Source: Paragonimus westermani
Taxonomy: Eukaryota; Platyhelminthes; Trematoda; Plagiorchiida; Troglotrematidae
Assembly (NCBI GenBank): GCA_008508345.1
Contig: QNGE01000744.1
Location: 43,381 to 107,380 of the forward strand
DNA: 64,000 nt
Direction of reading: 5' to 3'
Each line of letters begins with the position of its first letter. Position 1 is the first letter of the stretch. Of this stretch, positions 1 to 13,900 are shown piece after piece. Below the pieces are notes generated by a model, which saw nothing but the letters and a program-made list of their open reading frames with translations, had not been told where the DNA came from and ran no database searches. The position numbers and the translations under genes are program-made.

Positions 1-270
1 GGAATCCAATCTACCAATGCGGCTGCAACCGTCGTGCTGAGGACTACACCTACTCCAGCCTGACCGGTGACGGCGGCCGAGGGGTCACCTGAAATGTATA
101 ACCAGTATCGAGTAGAAAGTGCAGGTGCTGTTAATTCCATACGTTCACTACTGTCGTGATTTCTAGTCTCCGAAATACAGCAAACATCGATATGTAGCGA
201 GTCTAACGTTCGTGCGAGAGCAGCCTGTTGACCTATTTGTTATAGAGTACGAACGTTGAAGGCACGTACA
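1..270 (-). mobile_element. LINE fragment: APE-type endonuclease N-terminus (family A)
   Basis: Read on the minus strand this encodes FNVRTL, a stop, QQAALARTLDSLHIDVCCIS plus ETR, then PSAAVTGQAGVGVVLSTT. This is the start of an apurinic endonuclease domain (N-motif, SETR motif) of a non-LTR retrotransposon. It runs off the left edge of the window. The ORF on the same strand at 276-575 may be its 5' flank but shows no known domain. Same family as 50385-50900 (plus), which shares the VCCISETR core. An in-frame stop after FNVRTL shows decay. Confidence 0.75.
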
Positions 271-1797
271 TTAATTTATGTTCTCGGTCGAAGCACAGGA
301 CGAGGGATGTCTGAGACTGAGTGGCGAGAGCTGGGAATTATCGGCACACTGTTACTATGATTAATTACCTGTTGTAGGACCTGCAGAGAAATGGTCAGGT
401 AATTAGGGGGTGCACAATCTTTCATAAAATTACTGCTCTTTAATTCAAGCCTGTTTGATGAAGAGCCGTTCATCATGGGAAATACACTGCAACCAAACAT
501 ACGTAAATCATTGTTTGAAATTTGCAAATTTAGATCGTTGCATATAAGAAGCCAGTCATATTTGATCACAGTCATTAACCACTTCGGGAAGAAGCACTAG
601 GATCGAGTTTCTCCCTCATTGGAGTTTATCAGTGACGCATGTCCTTGTTCAGATTGGAATTTACGCCTCGACCTTTGTGTCTGTATAATTAAAGTGTTAT
701 CCACAACGCCAATAACCACACAGCAAACATAAGTTACTAATCCTGTAATCACTCCAGTTACAACTCCATGTGAACAGTGGTCAGTTTGCCTGATCATTCC
801 GAAAAGGAATTATTAAAAACATCCAGTTCCCTCCAGTCGATAACTCAATAATCAACAGTTTTCAGCTAATGTGAAGTAACCTTAGCCTCTTGAACGTACA
901 CGGAGGTGAGTATCATCGTAACTATCAGTGTTGGTAAACCTTATTACGAAGTGTTTTTGGTACTCTCCATTTTAATGGATGCTGTAACTATTAAAAGGTT
1001 GACGGCTAGATTTCTTTCCATAGGGTAAAGCTGTTTGAGATGTACAGCGCGTTCAAGAAAGTATTTCGGATTAAACTACAGTGAGGTTTCGCTTCGTTCA
1101 CCATGAGTCCACTCAGTACACGATTAACACTTCTCTAATCATACATGAGCAGCGATTATTACACCGAGCTTACCTCATCACCTTGCGTGAGTGAATGCCG
1201 TTGGATAATAATGACTTCAAGATGTGGAACATTTGCCACTGAGTGCATTCGCCTCACTATACCTTATATAATTATGGGTGACTTAGGGCATAAAACGTGA
1301 GGTATCTCGCCAGGCTTGTCTCCATCGTTCAAACAGGTGAAGGTGAACGTTAGTCTACCAACCACAGTGACTGCGACATTCTGGTATAGAATTGCGAATA
1401 AACTAAGTGGATACGTTCTCAGTGAAAAGCTTCGTAGAATTTGATGTAAGTTAAGGAGCGGCTTTGAGTAGTCTTGATACAATAATTAGTGAACAAGTCC
1501 TGAAGTCGATGGGGCAGCCGGGAAACGGGTGTTAACCTGACTTTTGAAACACCACACATGTATCATTAACCGTTCACTTCATTTCAATGCATACTCAAAA
1601 ACACTATCTACACACGTGGCTATTTCTTCTTTCGAACATAAAGGCAGCTAACAGTAACAATGAAGTTACCACAGTAGAATTGATGTTACCTAAAATTATC
1701 TCTGTTTTGGTCCGTTACTCTGTTGAACGCTTTCCTCTGGTCTAGCGCTATGCGTTCTACTTCTTGTCGTTCTTCAGCTACATCATTGCCGTTCCAG
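271..1797. other. Intronic or upstream sequence, nothing recognised
   Basis: Lies 5' of the first visible TRPA exon, so it is presumably intron. It may hold the 5' part of the LINE that ends at 270. No exon with ankyrin motif, no promoter and no RNA gene was seen. Confidence 0.5.
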
Positions 1798-1961
1798 AGA
1801 AAGTTGTCAGACAATAGAGCTGGTTTGTTCACTAATGCTGGCCAAAGAAGAACCCAATTTTCTCAGTTTGGTGAACTGGACCAATCAGGACAATGATACA
1901 CCACTTCATCAAGCTGCTCGAAACAATGCCACACATGTTATCACCTATCTACTGAACCTGA
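1798..1961 (+). CDS. trpa1: TRPA exon a: ankyrin repeat
   Basis: Encodes ESCQTIELVCSLMLAKEEPN followed by an ankyrin repeat with NDTPLHQAARNNATHVITYL. The acceptor is placed after the CAG at 1795-1797, behind a pyrimidine-rich stretch, because the reading frame stays open and the upstream helix (IELVCSLM) fits an ankyrin fold. Acceptors at 1810 or 1817 remain possible. The donor is GTAAGC. The exon ends after the first base of a codon and joins in phase with the exon at 20718, across an 18.8-kb intron. Confidence 0.8.
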
Positions 1962-4900
1962 GTAAGCATTCTCATTTGTGGGTTATGTGTATACAAGTAG
2001 ATTAACAACTATACTGAAAAATACTGATTTAACTAGCAGGCAACAAGCACAGACGCGTTCAGATACACGCTGAGGTATGGATACGCTCACTGACACATCA
2101 CACTGTCTGACTAGTGACGTGGACGTGCTTTTAGAAATCACGCTGTCGTTTCTTGCATCGGTTCTTGCTACCATAGTCGTCACTTTGTGTACTCAATGCT
2201 GAGTAAACGAAAATTAAACAGACCACAGTACTGCTGAGCATTTGGACGCCGACGCTGATTAGAGTTTATGAATCATTCAAAATTTACAGAACTCAACATT
2301 ATATCAGCTTGCGCATACTTGCATCTGTTTTGGTGAATCATTCGAAGTCAACATATCCAAAGACCTAAAGAAGAGCATTGACGTGATTACTAATGAAGAT
2401 TTTACCGTTTTGTGGTTTGCTAAACACCTTTTTCATTGAAAATACCATATCCATTTTCTTTTATTTCACTGATGCAATAAAGTGACTGGCGTTGTGGAAT
2501 GGTAACATTTCGTTGTATGTTATCAACATCATATTGAAAACAAACTGTTCATAAACATTGAGGTTGAGAATAAAAAGAACACGAGTCAATCTAACAGCTT
2601 TTAGTCAGCTTCAAACCAAGTAAGTGGCCTGCGTAAAATACTTTCTTACGTACAGGTTGGATCGATATTGTTTGATCAGTATAGCTCCATTGAATGTGAG
2701 GAACGGTTTTTGTGATTTTGGGTATCAACACCATGGAGGCGTTAGCTGGATAAACATGATGTCCTTCTGATAAGATGTACTGAACAGTTGATGGAATCTG
2801 GCATCTTACACCTTGCTGTATACATCCACTCATCTATGTTAATGATTTGTCTGACCACTTTGGAAGGCCTCCAGTCACTCGATGAAGTAAGCGTCCGTGC
2901 GTTCAGCCTGTGTGTCAATATGAACTGATAAGTAGCATGGGAAACTGGGTTTTTTATTGTGTTACACCTTATGCATGTAGGACCTATATTTCGGGTTGAA
3001 GATTACATGCGAAGTTTAGTGGAGAGTCATGTACCTCTTAGTGTAGATTGTATTCTGTGAGGTACGGAACCTACTCGATGGTCAACTATGAATCACAGAT
3101 TGAGAAAAACCTCGTTCTCGAGCCGTAAGCATATTGAATCGGTGATACGTAAAATTGTTCGGTGAAATTTGGTGAAAGTTCGTGAATAGAAGCTTGCCTT
3201 CAATTTTTCCGAATGAGATTTTCGTACTTTATCACATAAATGGTAACCGTTTTTCTTTCGGAAAGGATAGTCAGCGTAGAGAATAACATAAATGCAACTG
3301 AAACTTGAAAAATACAGGCATAATCCACTTTGCGATAACCTTCGTGTTCAGGGGTACTATCCAGCAGTGTTGTAATAAATCCTACCTTGTTAATTTGGGA
3401 GAAAGATGTTTGTTTTCGATCTCCCGTCTATATGTAAGCCGGGGAAAATTGCGTTAGACGATTCACACATATATAAATGAATACATATAAATGAATGAAT
3501 ATGGGTGAAAAGAATTTGGGACAAATCCACCGGCGGGGTGTCGTGTCCAAAAACCACACCTAGACAAATTGGAAATATTGGATATATACTTTTATTGACT
3601 TAGGTGAGTGGGCTAGGAGGACATCTTGAACAGCCGTAGTGCGGGGTGTGTCTCAGATACTTGCCGATCAAGTAGAATTCGAAAACTGACGCTACTGAGC
3701 CGACCGCGGAGCTGGGCCGCGTGAAGTAGTCCTTTTGGGATCATAAAGCATCGTTTCGGAGACCGATGTCTTAACCACGAATGTTCGGTGATTGGGAGAG
3801 GTTGTGCCAGTGGATGATGTAAGGTGTGGATTAGTTCATGGGTGACAATTAATTATTTTCTGTGCTATTCGTAGAGCAATGTTGTTCATCTCTAGTCAGT
3901 TGGTCTCATTGGATACCAGATTTTCTAGAGCTCCAGGACTTTTTACATCATTTTCAGTAGGATTACGCAAGTTGAAAAGTCTCACGGTGGGGGTTTCACA
4001 GACTTCCTCAGGGATATAACACGACTGCTTTTTAGCCAAGGCTGCACAATTTTCACCTGTCTGTCTCTAGTATCTCTGAGTCTCCTTAGAATACCAGTAC
4101 GAGAAGAGTTGTGTTGCCAAGGTAGCGGTCAGTGCACATTCGATTGCAAACGTATATCTGTTGATAGCAGACGGCGAGTTATTTTCCACTTACCACTGAT
4201 TTCGACGGTTCACTTCGTTCCGTATGACTTCCGTGTCTTCCAGGGACTCTGAAACTCGTCGGAGCTTCACGCCGTCAACTTACAGCAGCATTGGGGAGTT
4301 GAAGATGCTAGTTAGTTCGCGAAGTAGAAGACTGAACCACGAGAATCCTAGAAAAAATCCATGGGGAACGCTACGGTTGGTAGGCACCGGTCTAAAAACA
4401 GTCTATTCACCCAGACGTTGAACTTGCGTTCAATTATATATTCAATTAAATGTAAACTGAAGTTTCCATAGCAGGATAGAGTGGTCACCTTCATCAAAGG
4501 CTTTGTAAAAATCAAGATAAACCACGTCGGTTGCTAATCCGACTTTGGTATCCTTTGTTCAAGCGTGACGTTTGAATATTCATTGCCATGCTGCCCCTTG
4601 GTAAAGGGTTCGAGGTGTTATTCCGCCCTCGAGGGAGTCATCTAGTAAGTTTTTCATTGCCTCAGAATCCACTGAAAATATATTGTAGTTTGATAATACT
4701 TTGAGTTTTATCTACACTCATCTTTAGAGATAGGTTTAAGTACGAACTGTTTCTACGCTTTTGATAAACAACCAATTGATAAAGGACGATTAAGTAATAT
4801 CTTTAGCGGTTCTAATAATTCGGTAGGATAGCTCTAACGGATAACATAGAATACTTATGTGTTTCCTAGACTGAAGTTGACTTGTGGCACAGATAGTTTG

Positions 4901-7900
4901 GACAGTTCAATCAAGTTGCTCTCCGTGTGTTCAAAATCGATCGCTGGTTACTCCATTCTGACCACCTCTACCCCTGTAATTTCGAATCGACCAGAGGTTG
5001 GAACTGAGAGATACTAGTATTATTCCTAGTGTATGCTTGAAGATCTTCAGTGAGTGAGAAAGGTTAAGTCAGTATATTGTAGCGCGCTTTGAGTATCTCA
5101 CTTCCTGATGCAACAACGGTGAGGTGGAAAGTTTTCGACTTCTAGACTGGGTTCGGTATACTCATGGGGGTCACTTCGAGGATTCTCATGGGCAACTACC
5201 TTGAACTTTGTGTTGGGTATAGCATGCCCACCGAGCTATGGTGTTTCTAGTCTAACTGTAATAGGCAACTGTAAGCGGGTAGCAGGCTGGGCCACACCCT
5301 TCTCTTCCAGCGTTTTCTTCGTTTAAACTTTTATTCGCGACGATAGAGACGTGCTTGTCCGTGTTAAGTACACCGGCTAAGGCGGATGTTTTGCCAGAGC
5401 TATCTAAAACAAACACGCTATGGATAATACTGACTTCTCACACGGGTTCATAAATCCGTTTAACTTCAAACGATGGTTGTTGGTGGGTATGTTTGTCGCA
5501 CTCCTGGCGTAACCCAAAAGAGTTGCCGCTTCTAGTATGAGGGATTTCCTACAACCGAGACAACCTCTGAAAGTCAACCACAGTATAAAGAGTAACCAGT
5601 GGTGATTAAAGTTGGCGAATATACTTAATTACAGAGTATACTTTTGATCTTCGAAATCGCTTTTACGTGATATCAGGATGGCTGAAAAAATTAGAAGTAC
5701 AAACTCTTTTCTCCTGTACTCTTCTCAGTTGACCAACCTTACACAATTACTCTAAGGCAGTCTGAATACGAGTAGCGTTTGACGCTCAACTACCTGCAGT
5801 TTTGATGGCATCACTCTAGGTGAGCTGATGTATTGTGTTCAGTGTTTATTTTACAGCGCCCGTTAATATGAAGGAACATTGTTTCTACAAAGTTTAGCTT
5901 GACTACCAACGATCAATAGAGGTTAGAGTGTTATTAGGACTATCAAAATAGGTCTGGGTTTCAGCACGGTTACTGATTACGATCGCACTACCAGCAGGCC
6001 ACGTCTTGTGCTGTAAAAATGGATTCCGTCAAACGGCTATAGAAACGATAGACTCTTACTCGTTTCAACTGATCTTATGATCCTCTCTAACTGAGAATTG
6101 TATTATCATAATCAGTGAGTAAAGGTGGACTATGGAGTGCGTCACAAGTAAAGTAACAGTTGAAGTGATTTTTGAGTATCAGGTTTTTTAGTTCACTCTG
6201 GTTCTGAACAAGTTGAAAGTGTATACCTTTCCTTTGGATTTCCTTATAGATTCTTATAGGCCAAAAGCATGATCGGCTTAGAGGTTGAGAAGGCTTGATT
6301 CTGACACGAATGCCAGGTTAAAATCCTACGGTTACCACGATTTTTTCGGCATAGACCATGCACTTTGTAGGCATAAGTGGTTATATGAATGATTTACATT
6401 GATAGAGAGTTCCCCACAGGTACACCATGAAAAAGTAACAGTTAGGTACACACAAAAATACCCGACTATGCAAAACTCCTTTACACGGATGCCAGTAACA
6501 TGCAAAATAACGGAATAATGTACACATCCAGAAGTAACGGCGAGCAAAATATTGGATCGCTTCATGAACATGACGTGTATGGTCGAGTCAACAATAGGTG
6601 GTATCTGCCTGCAGATCACTCCTGGGGTTACATGAGGTTTAGGGTAGGATACGAGTTGGTTTAGTTTTGCCAAACGGGTAGTGATGGTCACCTGTGGATG
6701 CGACTTCTACACTCGTCGTGCGAGCCCGTTAAGTTGGCTAGATTTGGAATGACGGCTCAAGTGCGACCACGTGTTTGCTGCCGACTTTTGTGACTCCGAA
6801 GTATGAGACTTAGGCTAAGATTCCTGTTCGTATTCTTGTTACCGTTTGTAGATAGGCGTCAAACACAGCAGACCAGAGTTTTATGAAAAAATTGCTCACC
6901 AGTCAGATAGTCCGTTTTCCGCGCTGGTGTGACTAAAGATGTCACAATAATATTCAAATAAGGTGAACTGCCTTTTTGATTCAAGTTTGTTTCTGAATGA
7001 AAGATTGCAACATAAAACAATCATGCATGCATAAGATGAGTTGAAGTGGTTTGAATAGATGAAAATCGGAATCTCCTCAACACATTGTCTTTAAAATGTG
7101 CTAGGGCCGTGGATGTTTTTCAATCATTGAGCAGCGCAGATTTTTTCACTGCAGCGCCTCAGAATACTCACGACTGACCAAGCGCCAACCCGTTTACTGG
7201 CAGTCTGCCGTAAACGCCCGAGAGTTCGCTGGACTAACCGCGTAGCAGAACGGGACTGGACAAAACTTTGTTTTCCGTCGAAAGACAAAAACTGTGTACT
7301 GATTCTTCTGAGTAACACGACTGACCCCGCTAATTTCTCGCAGATCAAATCAAAGGCCACCCGAGGTGGTTGAAACGTAGAGTATTACAACTTGCTCGAA
7401 ACGTTGTGTTACTTCCAATCTGTTTATCAGTAAATTTACCTTATTTCGTTCATTCTGATTGGTCGCAACCGTTTTTTTCGGAAAGATGTTTATGGGGGAG
7501 CGTATAAATTTCATGACACTGTCCTCTCAAAATGTAACCGCATGTTTCCCTGTACACACCAGTGAGTTTTCTGAACTATTTTAAATGACTGTAAGCAGGA
7601 TTGATTCGAAGGAAAATAAAATACAACCATTAACCAACAGTTTGAGGAGGTGATATTTGGGGAGAAAGTGATTATTAACCGAAAATTTAGTTCGGGAATT
7701 CATTCAGATGTAACTAAAAGTTTACGCTATCGCGAAGAACGTTTTCTCAGCATGAAGGCCTGAGGAATACAGCTAAGTATTAAAAACAACCATCTTGAGA
7801 TAGAATTGCTGACGAGTAAAACAGGTTAAATTTTAACGTCATTCCAGTGTTTCCCGGCACACCTGACAGACATAATGTTTGCTTTGTTGTTGCTTTCGTT

Positions 7901-10900
7901 GGATTGCACCAACGGTATAGAAAATACTCATGTATAGCTTCCAAGCCGTCTGTGTTTTACTGAACTCTGTTATCAGTTAGCTGGTCTTCGATAACTTTAC
8001 TTCGAACATGAATTACTGTTCACAATCCACCTTTTGCATTGTCCCTCTTCTAAAACCTCTACATATTTCTAGGAAATCAGTGCAAACAATTTTCCTTAAT
8101 TGTCTTAGAGCTTTTTGTTCGTGTGTTATTCAGCAGCGGTGGTACAGTTATGATGGTAAGACTTCATGGAAAGCCCCGGGTGGTTTGATTTCAAACTAGT
8201 TCACCGCGATCACAGTTTGTAGCCATGTTTATAAGGAGTCGTTAATTTGCACCCTTGAGAAAACTACTTATGTTTAAGCACCTGTGAATAAGGTATTTGG
8301 TAAATGGTGTACGCATTCTGAAACCTTTATTAAAAACTAAACCACCCAGTTGCCTTTATTAAAAAATTCTTCGAGGCGTTATTAAGTATTTGCCTCCGAT
8401 TTTTAAACAGTAGTACGAAAACATTGCTCAACTTTGGTGCCGTAAACTATGGACAAATTTCGCACTGTTGGGTCTTCACACATCTATTCACTAGGTCTAG
8501 CGAGGCGTCGATTTATGGAATTCCTCATCTTAGACTAACAGATAACAACTTGTCAATCCGCATTAATTAACGATAAGAATTCCTCATTGAATATAGTGTT
8601 CTACGAGAATTCATCCTTCACGCTACTGTCAGTTGCACCCGGCTGACTAAGATGAAACTCTGTAGAAACCGATCGTGTTCCTGAATGAATGATACGCCGA
8701 CCGATCCGATTCTGAATTAATATTCTTGTCTAAGCCCATGCCAAGAACACCAGCCAGTTAGACTTGAGTGCACATACCTGACTGCCTTTGATTGGTCAAA
8801 AGCTGCGGGTTTTGACAGTTATCCGAACAGTAATGGATGATTCGAGAATGTTTTTGTTGTTGTTGTTGAAAGTTGTATGCCATCCGTTGTCAAGAGATCA
8901 ACTGAGTCTTCTAGGCAATTTGACAAATATCCTTTGAACCTAAATTCAAGCATTTCCACTTCATCACTATCGTGAGTGCTACTGAGACTATCACAATCGA
9001 TCGTTTTGGTTTTCTAGTGAAAACACCGGAATTCACTTGCGATAAGCGGACTGATGCAGTCTGGTGTGTAACTAAAACATAAGTGATTTTTTTACGTGCC
9101 TGGTAAACATATCTTTTGAAATCTCCCCTTTCGAGTGAAGCGGACTAATGGCCACAAGACTGGGAGAGTTAAGAAAACGACGTTCATTAGGAATAATTTC
9201 CAGTTTCGCTAAAAAGTGCCTCCGAGAGAATTCGAAAGCGAATGTTCACATATTTAAAGAGAATACAGATGAGACCTAACAGCTTTCGAATTCTTTTATC
9301 ATTCCCTTGTGGACGATTAACATAGAGCTAGCCTTATTCAAGTGCATTCTCGCTGATGTAGCTGGACAATGGTTTGGTCGCATGCGCACCAAAAATTCAC
9401 GTTTCGGATTTTTCAGTGTCGTGATATAGCATCTGTTATGAAATTCAAGCCGATTATCTGACGGACTGAATCAGTCGTCTAGTGAAGTTGTCGGTTCAAT
9501 GAGTATGTCCTATTTATCCACAGTTTCGCTGGATATAGTGTACCCATTGGATCCGGCTTAGTGACAAAGATTATTTCGGATGCTCCTTCTGCGTAAAAAT
9601 TTGCCATTGGTACTTAGTTATTTCTGATTTCTGTGCACAGAAATATACCACCTAAACCGTACAAGTACGTTTGTGTGAATGGCAAGTTCCAACATCCGAC
9701 GTTTGTGTCATAGCGTTCATTTAATTGCTGAACTGTCCCCCTCGTAACGCATGTTCGTCCCTGACCATCACTTTCTACCGTCTTCTCAGACTGAGGATCA
9801 CAGTAAATTTCAACAGGCAACATATTAATCATTAACATCATGTAATTCTTAAGAGTACTGTAATTCCGTGACGAATCCCAACACCCCTCAAAATGCAAAA
9901 ACATGAGCTGCCGAGATCGTCTTGATAAAAATTTCTTAAATTTCACAAAGAATGCACATTACTCACAAATGATAGCAGCTGTCACATTCTTATTGACCTC
10001 CCAGTCTCTTGAATTCTCAAGTGTCCTCTACCGAATTTCATGCTTAATTAAATGGCGATTCCTGCTTCCGCGTTCGGTTCGGTTTCACTTCTTTTACCCT
10101 AGGATACTCAGGGAAAATAGACCAGTTGAAGAAATTCACTGTGACAGCGACCAAGCTGGATAACTAATATATGTCCGTCGGAAAACTTGTTCAGCCGATA
10201 AAAGAGGTGTGATTGACTTTGGTCCGAAGAAAAAAATCTTAAATAAGCGAAAGCTGGAGTACTTAGTGGGTCACGATATCAGGTAGCATAGTAGAAAAGT
10301 AGAAGGCCTAGAAAGCAAGGTCACAGGTAAAACCGAGTGATTAGAGCCATACTTTCCACAGGCGTACGGGAGACTTTGATGACTTGTTTCCGTGTGTGCT
10401 ATGTAGGATTCTCGTGACATATTAACAGAACTGTTTACGCTTATAGCGATTCTTTTCCGTTTTTGATAAAAAGCAATGTGATCGCTGTAATTGGAGCCAG
10501 TGTGTGTAATTTTTATTTTTGAATGTTGTATTATCGAACTGTGACGTAAACACTCACTTCGATTTGTCAATTAATGCGTGTGTTGGGGCGTTGTGTATTC
10601 CTATCGCTGATTAATACTCACAGATGGGTAAGTGAAATGTTGGGTGTCGCGCTCATTTGAATGGAAGTGAGATTCAACGCTTCGTTTATAGTCCTGTACT
10701 AATTGCTGATATGCCTTAACGTGAGCAAAACCAATATACTGCTGATGATCCGAACAATTCACGTGAGCGCCAATGTCGCTGTGAAAAGACAACGCACCAC
10801 GCTGTTTTGGCAGTTAAAATCCAAACTACTCATGAGTAGCCACATTCACCAACAATTCTTTCGGTAAATGTACGCTGGGCTTCGTGCGAATGAACGGTTT

Positions 10901-13900
10901 TTGAAATACCAATTTAACCACGGTGCACCAACGCCTGCTACATGTTTACAGCTGGCGATTGAACGCAGTGTGAACCACTGATAAGAAATAGAGAATTCTG
11001 ATGACATAACCTGAACACAATATTACTTGCAGCAGTAAGTTTTTCAGCCAGTTCTTATAAAAAAGAACACTGTGCCGTAGCTTCGTTTAAGTCTTGCTCA
11101 GTGATTTCCGTCACTTCGGCGTAAAAGGACTTTTTATAGATGGTCGTTTGAAGTTAACAGAACAGCTATCGTTTCTCTTCTCAAGGCGATCAAGCAATCT
11201 CAGCACTACCCCCTTGTGCAAATAACTGCGTGCTTGCAGATGATATCTCGGTTGCGCTTAATATGGGGTCAAGGGCGCAGTGGCCGAAATGGTTGCGTCA
11301 CGATAACGCGGCCCGAAAACTGCTCCTGTGTCTGGCAAGAAGGCGCACTACTGACGGACTTCAACACAATGGAAAATAGAGCGTAATATCACTTTTGAAA
11401 AGGTTTCCTTAAAAAGTCAATGAGAGTTCGCAAACTGTATTTGGTTTTTAAGGATCAGCTTAAATTCATCTACATAAACATACATATATCTGTGCACAAA
11501 CCATGCTACAGATGAGAATGTTGTAGAAGTCTAACTTCGAAGAAACTAGGCTCAACCAAGATTCGCGTCAACGATGGAAACCGTATGCTCGGAAGCAACA
11601 AATGCTCTGTCTGCTAAGCCTCGAAGCAGCTTCTGGGCATACGGTTTCTGTCATTGCTTCGTATCCACCCAAAGCCATTATTTTTGGATTACTTCTGGTA
11701 TGTCAACTCTGTTTCATTGCTAACTAGTCGTACAGTTTAGTATACCCATACCCTTCAAACTGTGTTCGAGAATACACCTATTCCTCTATTTGTGTTGTGG
11801 ATTAGTTTCCTAATGTATATCAATTATTCAAACTTATTGTCTTTTCCGGCCGTACCAGAGGTCTTATTTCGAAAAACTATGGAGTAGACGTTTTGTTGTT
11901 AAAAACTTTTGTATAACAAAATATTAAAACAAAAGAAGAGTGATTTTTTTTAAGTTTAATTGAGAAAGGAAACAATTCTGATAAAATTGATGGTAGACAT
12001 CACAATTTAATTGACACTGTTTTCTGCTCAAATTCACCATCGCTTGTTAACTTCAAATTAAGTTTAACTGACGTGAGTGCAAACTTGTGAAACCAGTTTC
12101 TGAATTGTCACCGTCATTGTTGACGATCACAGAGCGGGTGATCCGGTGGATGGGGGATCAGCTTGTGACGCAAACGATTAGTTGTTTGAACCTCGTTCAG
12201 ATAGTCTCTACCTGCTCGATCTGAACGAGGAGATAGGCGGTTGTTGAAAATTGTGACGAAACAACAAACTTGCCATTCTGTGTTATTGTAGCTCTCAACT
12301 GTTTAAATAACTTACACACAGATATACATATTTTTGTTCTTTTTGTGTGTTCAATTTACTGTCTGGACAGGGACATAAGACTCTCATCGGCAATGCTTCG
12401 AGTCACATTCTAGTCAGGCGGTGTACCTCAGGGTCGGTCGGCTGATATGCTTTATGGTTATAAAAACTGCTACCAAATTCAACCGATACTGAATTTGTGA
12501 TATCAAGTTCTGTGGTAGATATTTTCGACTGTTCCTGAGTGAAGGGCCTCCCGTTTTTCTGGTTTGACTAGTGGTCTGAGGTACGTACATCTGATGAAGC
12601 TCTTGAAAGCGAGATGTCTTGGTGTATGACTGTGATAAAACCATCAAACCTATGCGAACCGGGATATGATATTGTCTGGAGGAAGAAACCTCCCACTATT
12701 AGGGTGACATCTCTGTGAAGTCAAATCGTTCCATTCAACTTTGTTTGTCACTAACCAAATTGTACGGGTCACTCGTATTTAAGTTTACGACGACGAAACT
12801 TTCCACCTAATCTCAGTATGTAAAGGGAATCCATATTAGTGATTGGAATGTGTTTAGAGAGTCAAACGGAGGCCAAAAAGTGAGGTGTCTCAAGTAAACT
12901 TGACTACAGATCCATCGGTATTGCCAGTGGTTGAGTTTCCGGACAGAATTTCTCTCCGAGTAACTCTTACGAGCGATCTGATGACATCATCTCCCAGTAA
13001 CGACCTCTTGGTTCATTGTTTACCCCAATATTTTGCCATCTATTATCAAACCAATATGGTTAATTTGTGTTAACACACGTTATCAAGAACATTGAAACAA
13101 AAGTAAGTTCTTCCAAATAGATCTAGAATGTGCTGTCTTCCTGATTTATATTCCACATCTCTAACAACTTCATCTTCTAGTTCTTAAATTGGTCATTCCC
13201 TTTGAACACTCAACTTTGATCCGTTGCACTATCGGTTTAAGGGGATAAAGAGAGAATTTATGAGTTGAATGGATTTGGTTCTACTCAGATCTCACACCGT
13301 TAAGTCGCATTTACAGAGTATCTCAACTCACTTAGTGTCCACTTCCCTTGTACTGCTAGACCAGACTAATGTTGATTGTTCAACCGTGCTGTATTACCTG
13401 TTCACTTTTGCTATTCTAGTGGACCTCAAAAAGGTGGCTGAAAGAACAACCGAGTGGCAAGTTGAGTAGTAAATAGGTGGCTGAAAGAACAACCGAGTGG
13501 CAAGTTGAGTAGTAAATAGGTTTAATTTGGCGCACTGAACACTTCTTCGTGGTGCCGACCGGAAAGTCTTGGGTGCAAACCTAGAGTGACCAACAGTTCA
13601 GCAACTCCACATTGGACCAACCACTACCTGGTGTCAGTGTTCTGGTTACGTTCGATCATGAAAATGAACATACTTCCAGCACCTCCAGGCTGGCATTAAC
13701 AAGTACACAGAACAGGCAAACGCAGCGCATTTGTTCAGAATGTGGTCAGATATGTAAATCGAATGCGGGTTCATCGGCCCATGATCTTATACATCGATGC
13801 AGAAATAGTACAGAACACGAAATAAGTGCTTAGCCTCTTGTACTGTTTGACTACACTGGCCGTTAATGCAGTTTTCCGACTGAAATTAGTCTCTTTCAAT

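Noticed and set aside
2591..2833. Minus-strand ORF with NASMVLIPKITKTVPHIQW
   Set aside because: Faintly resembles the IPK...W block of R2-type reverse transcriptases, but no flanking RT motif is visible. Too weak to call.
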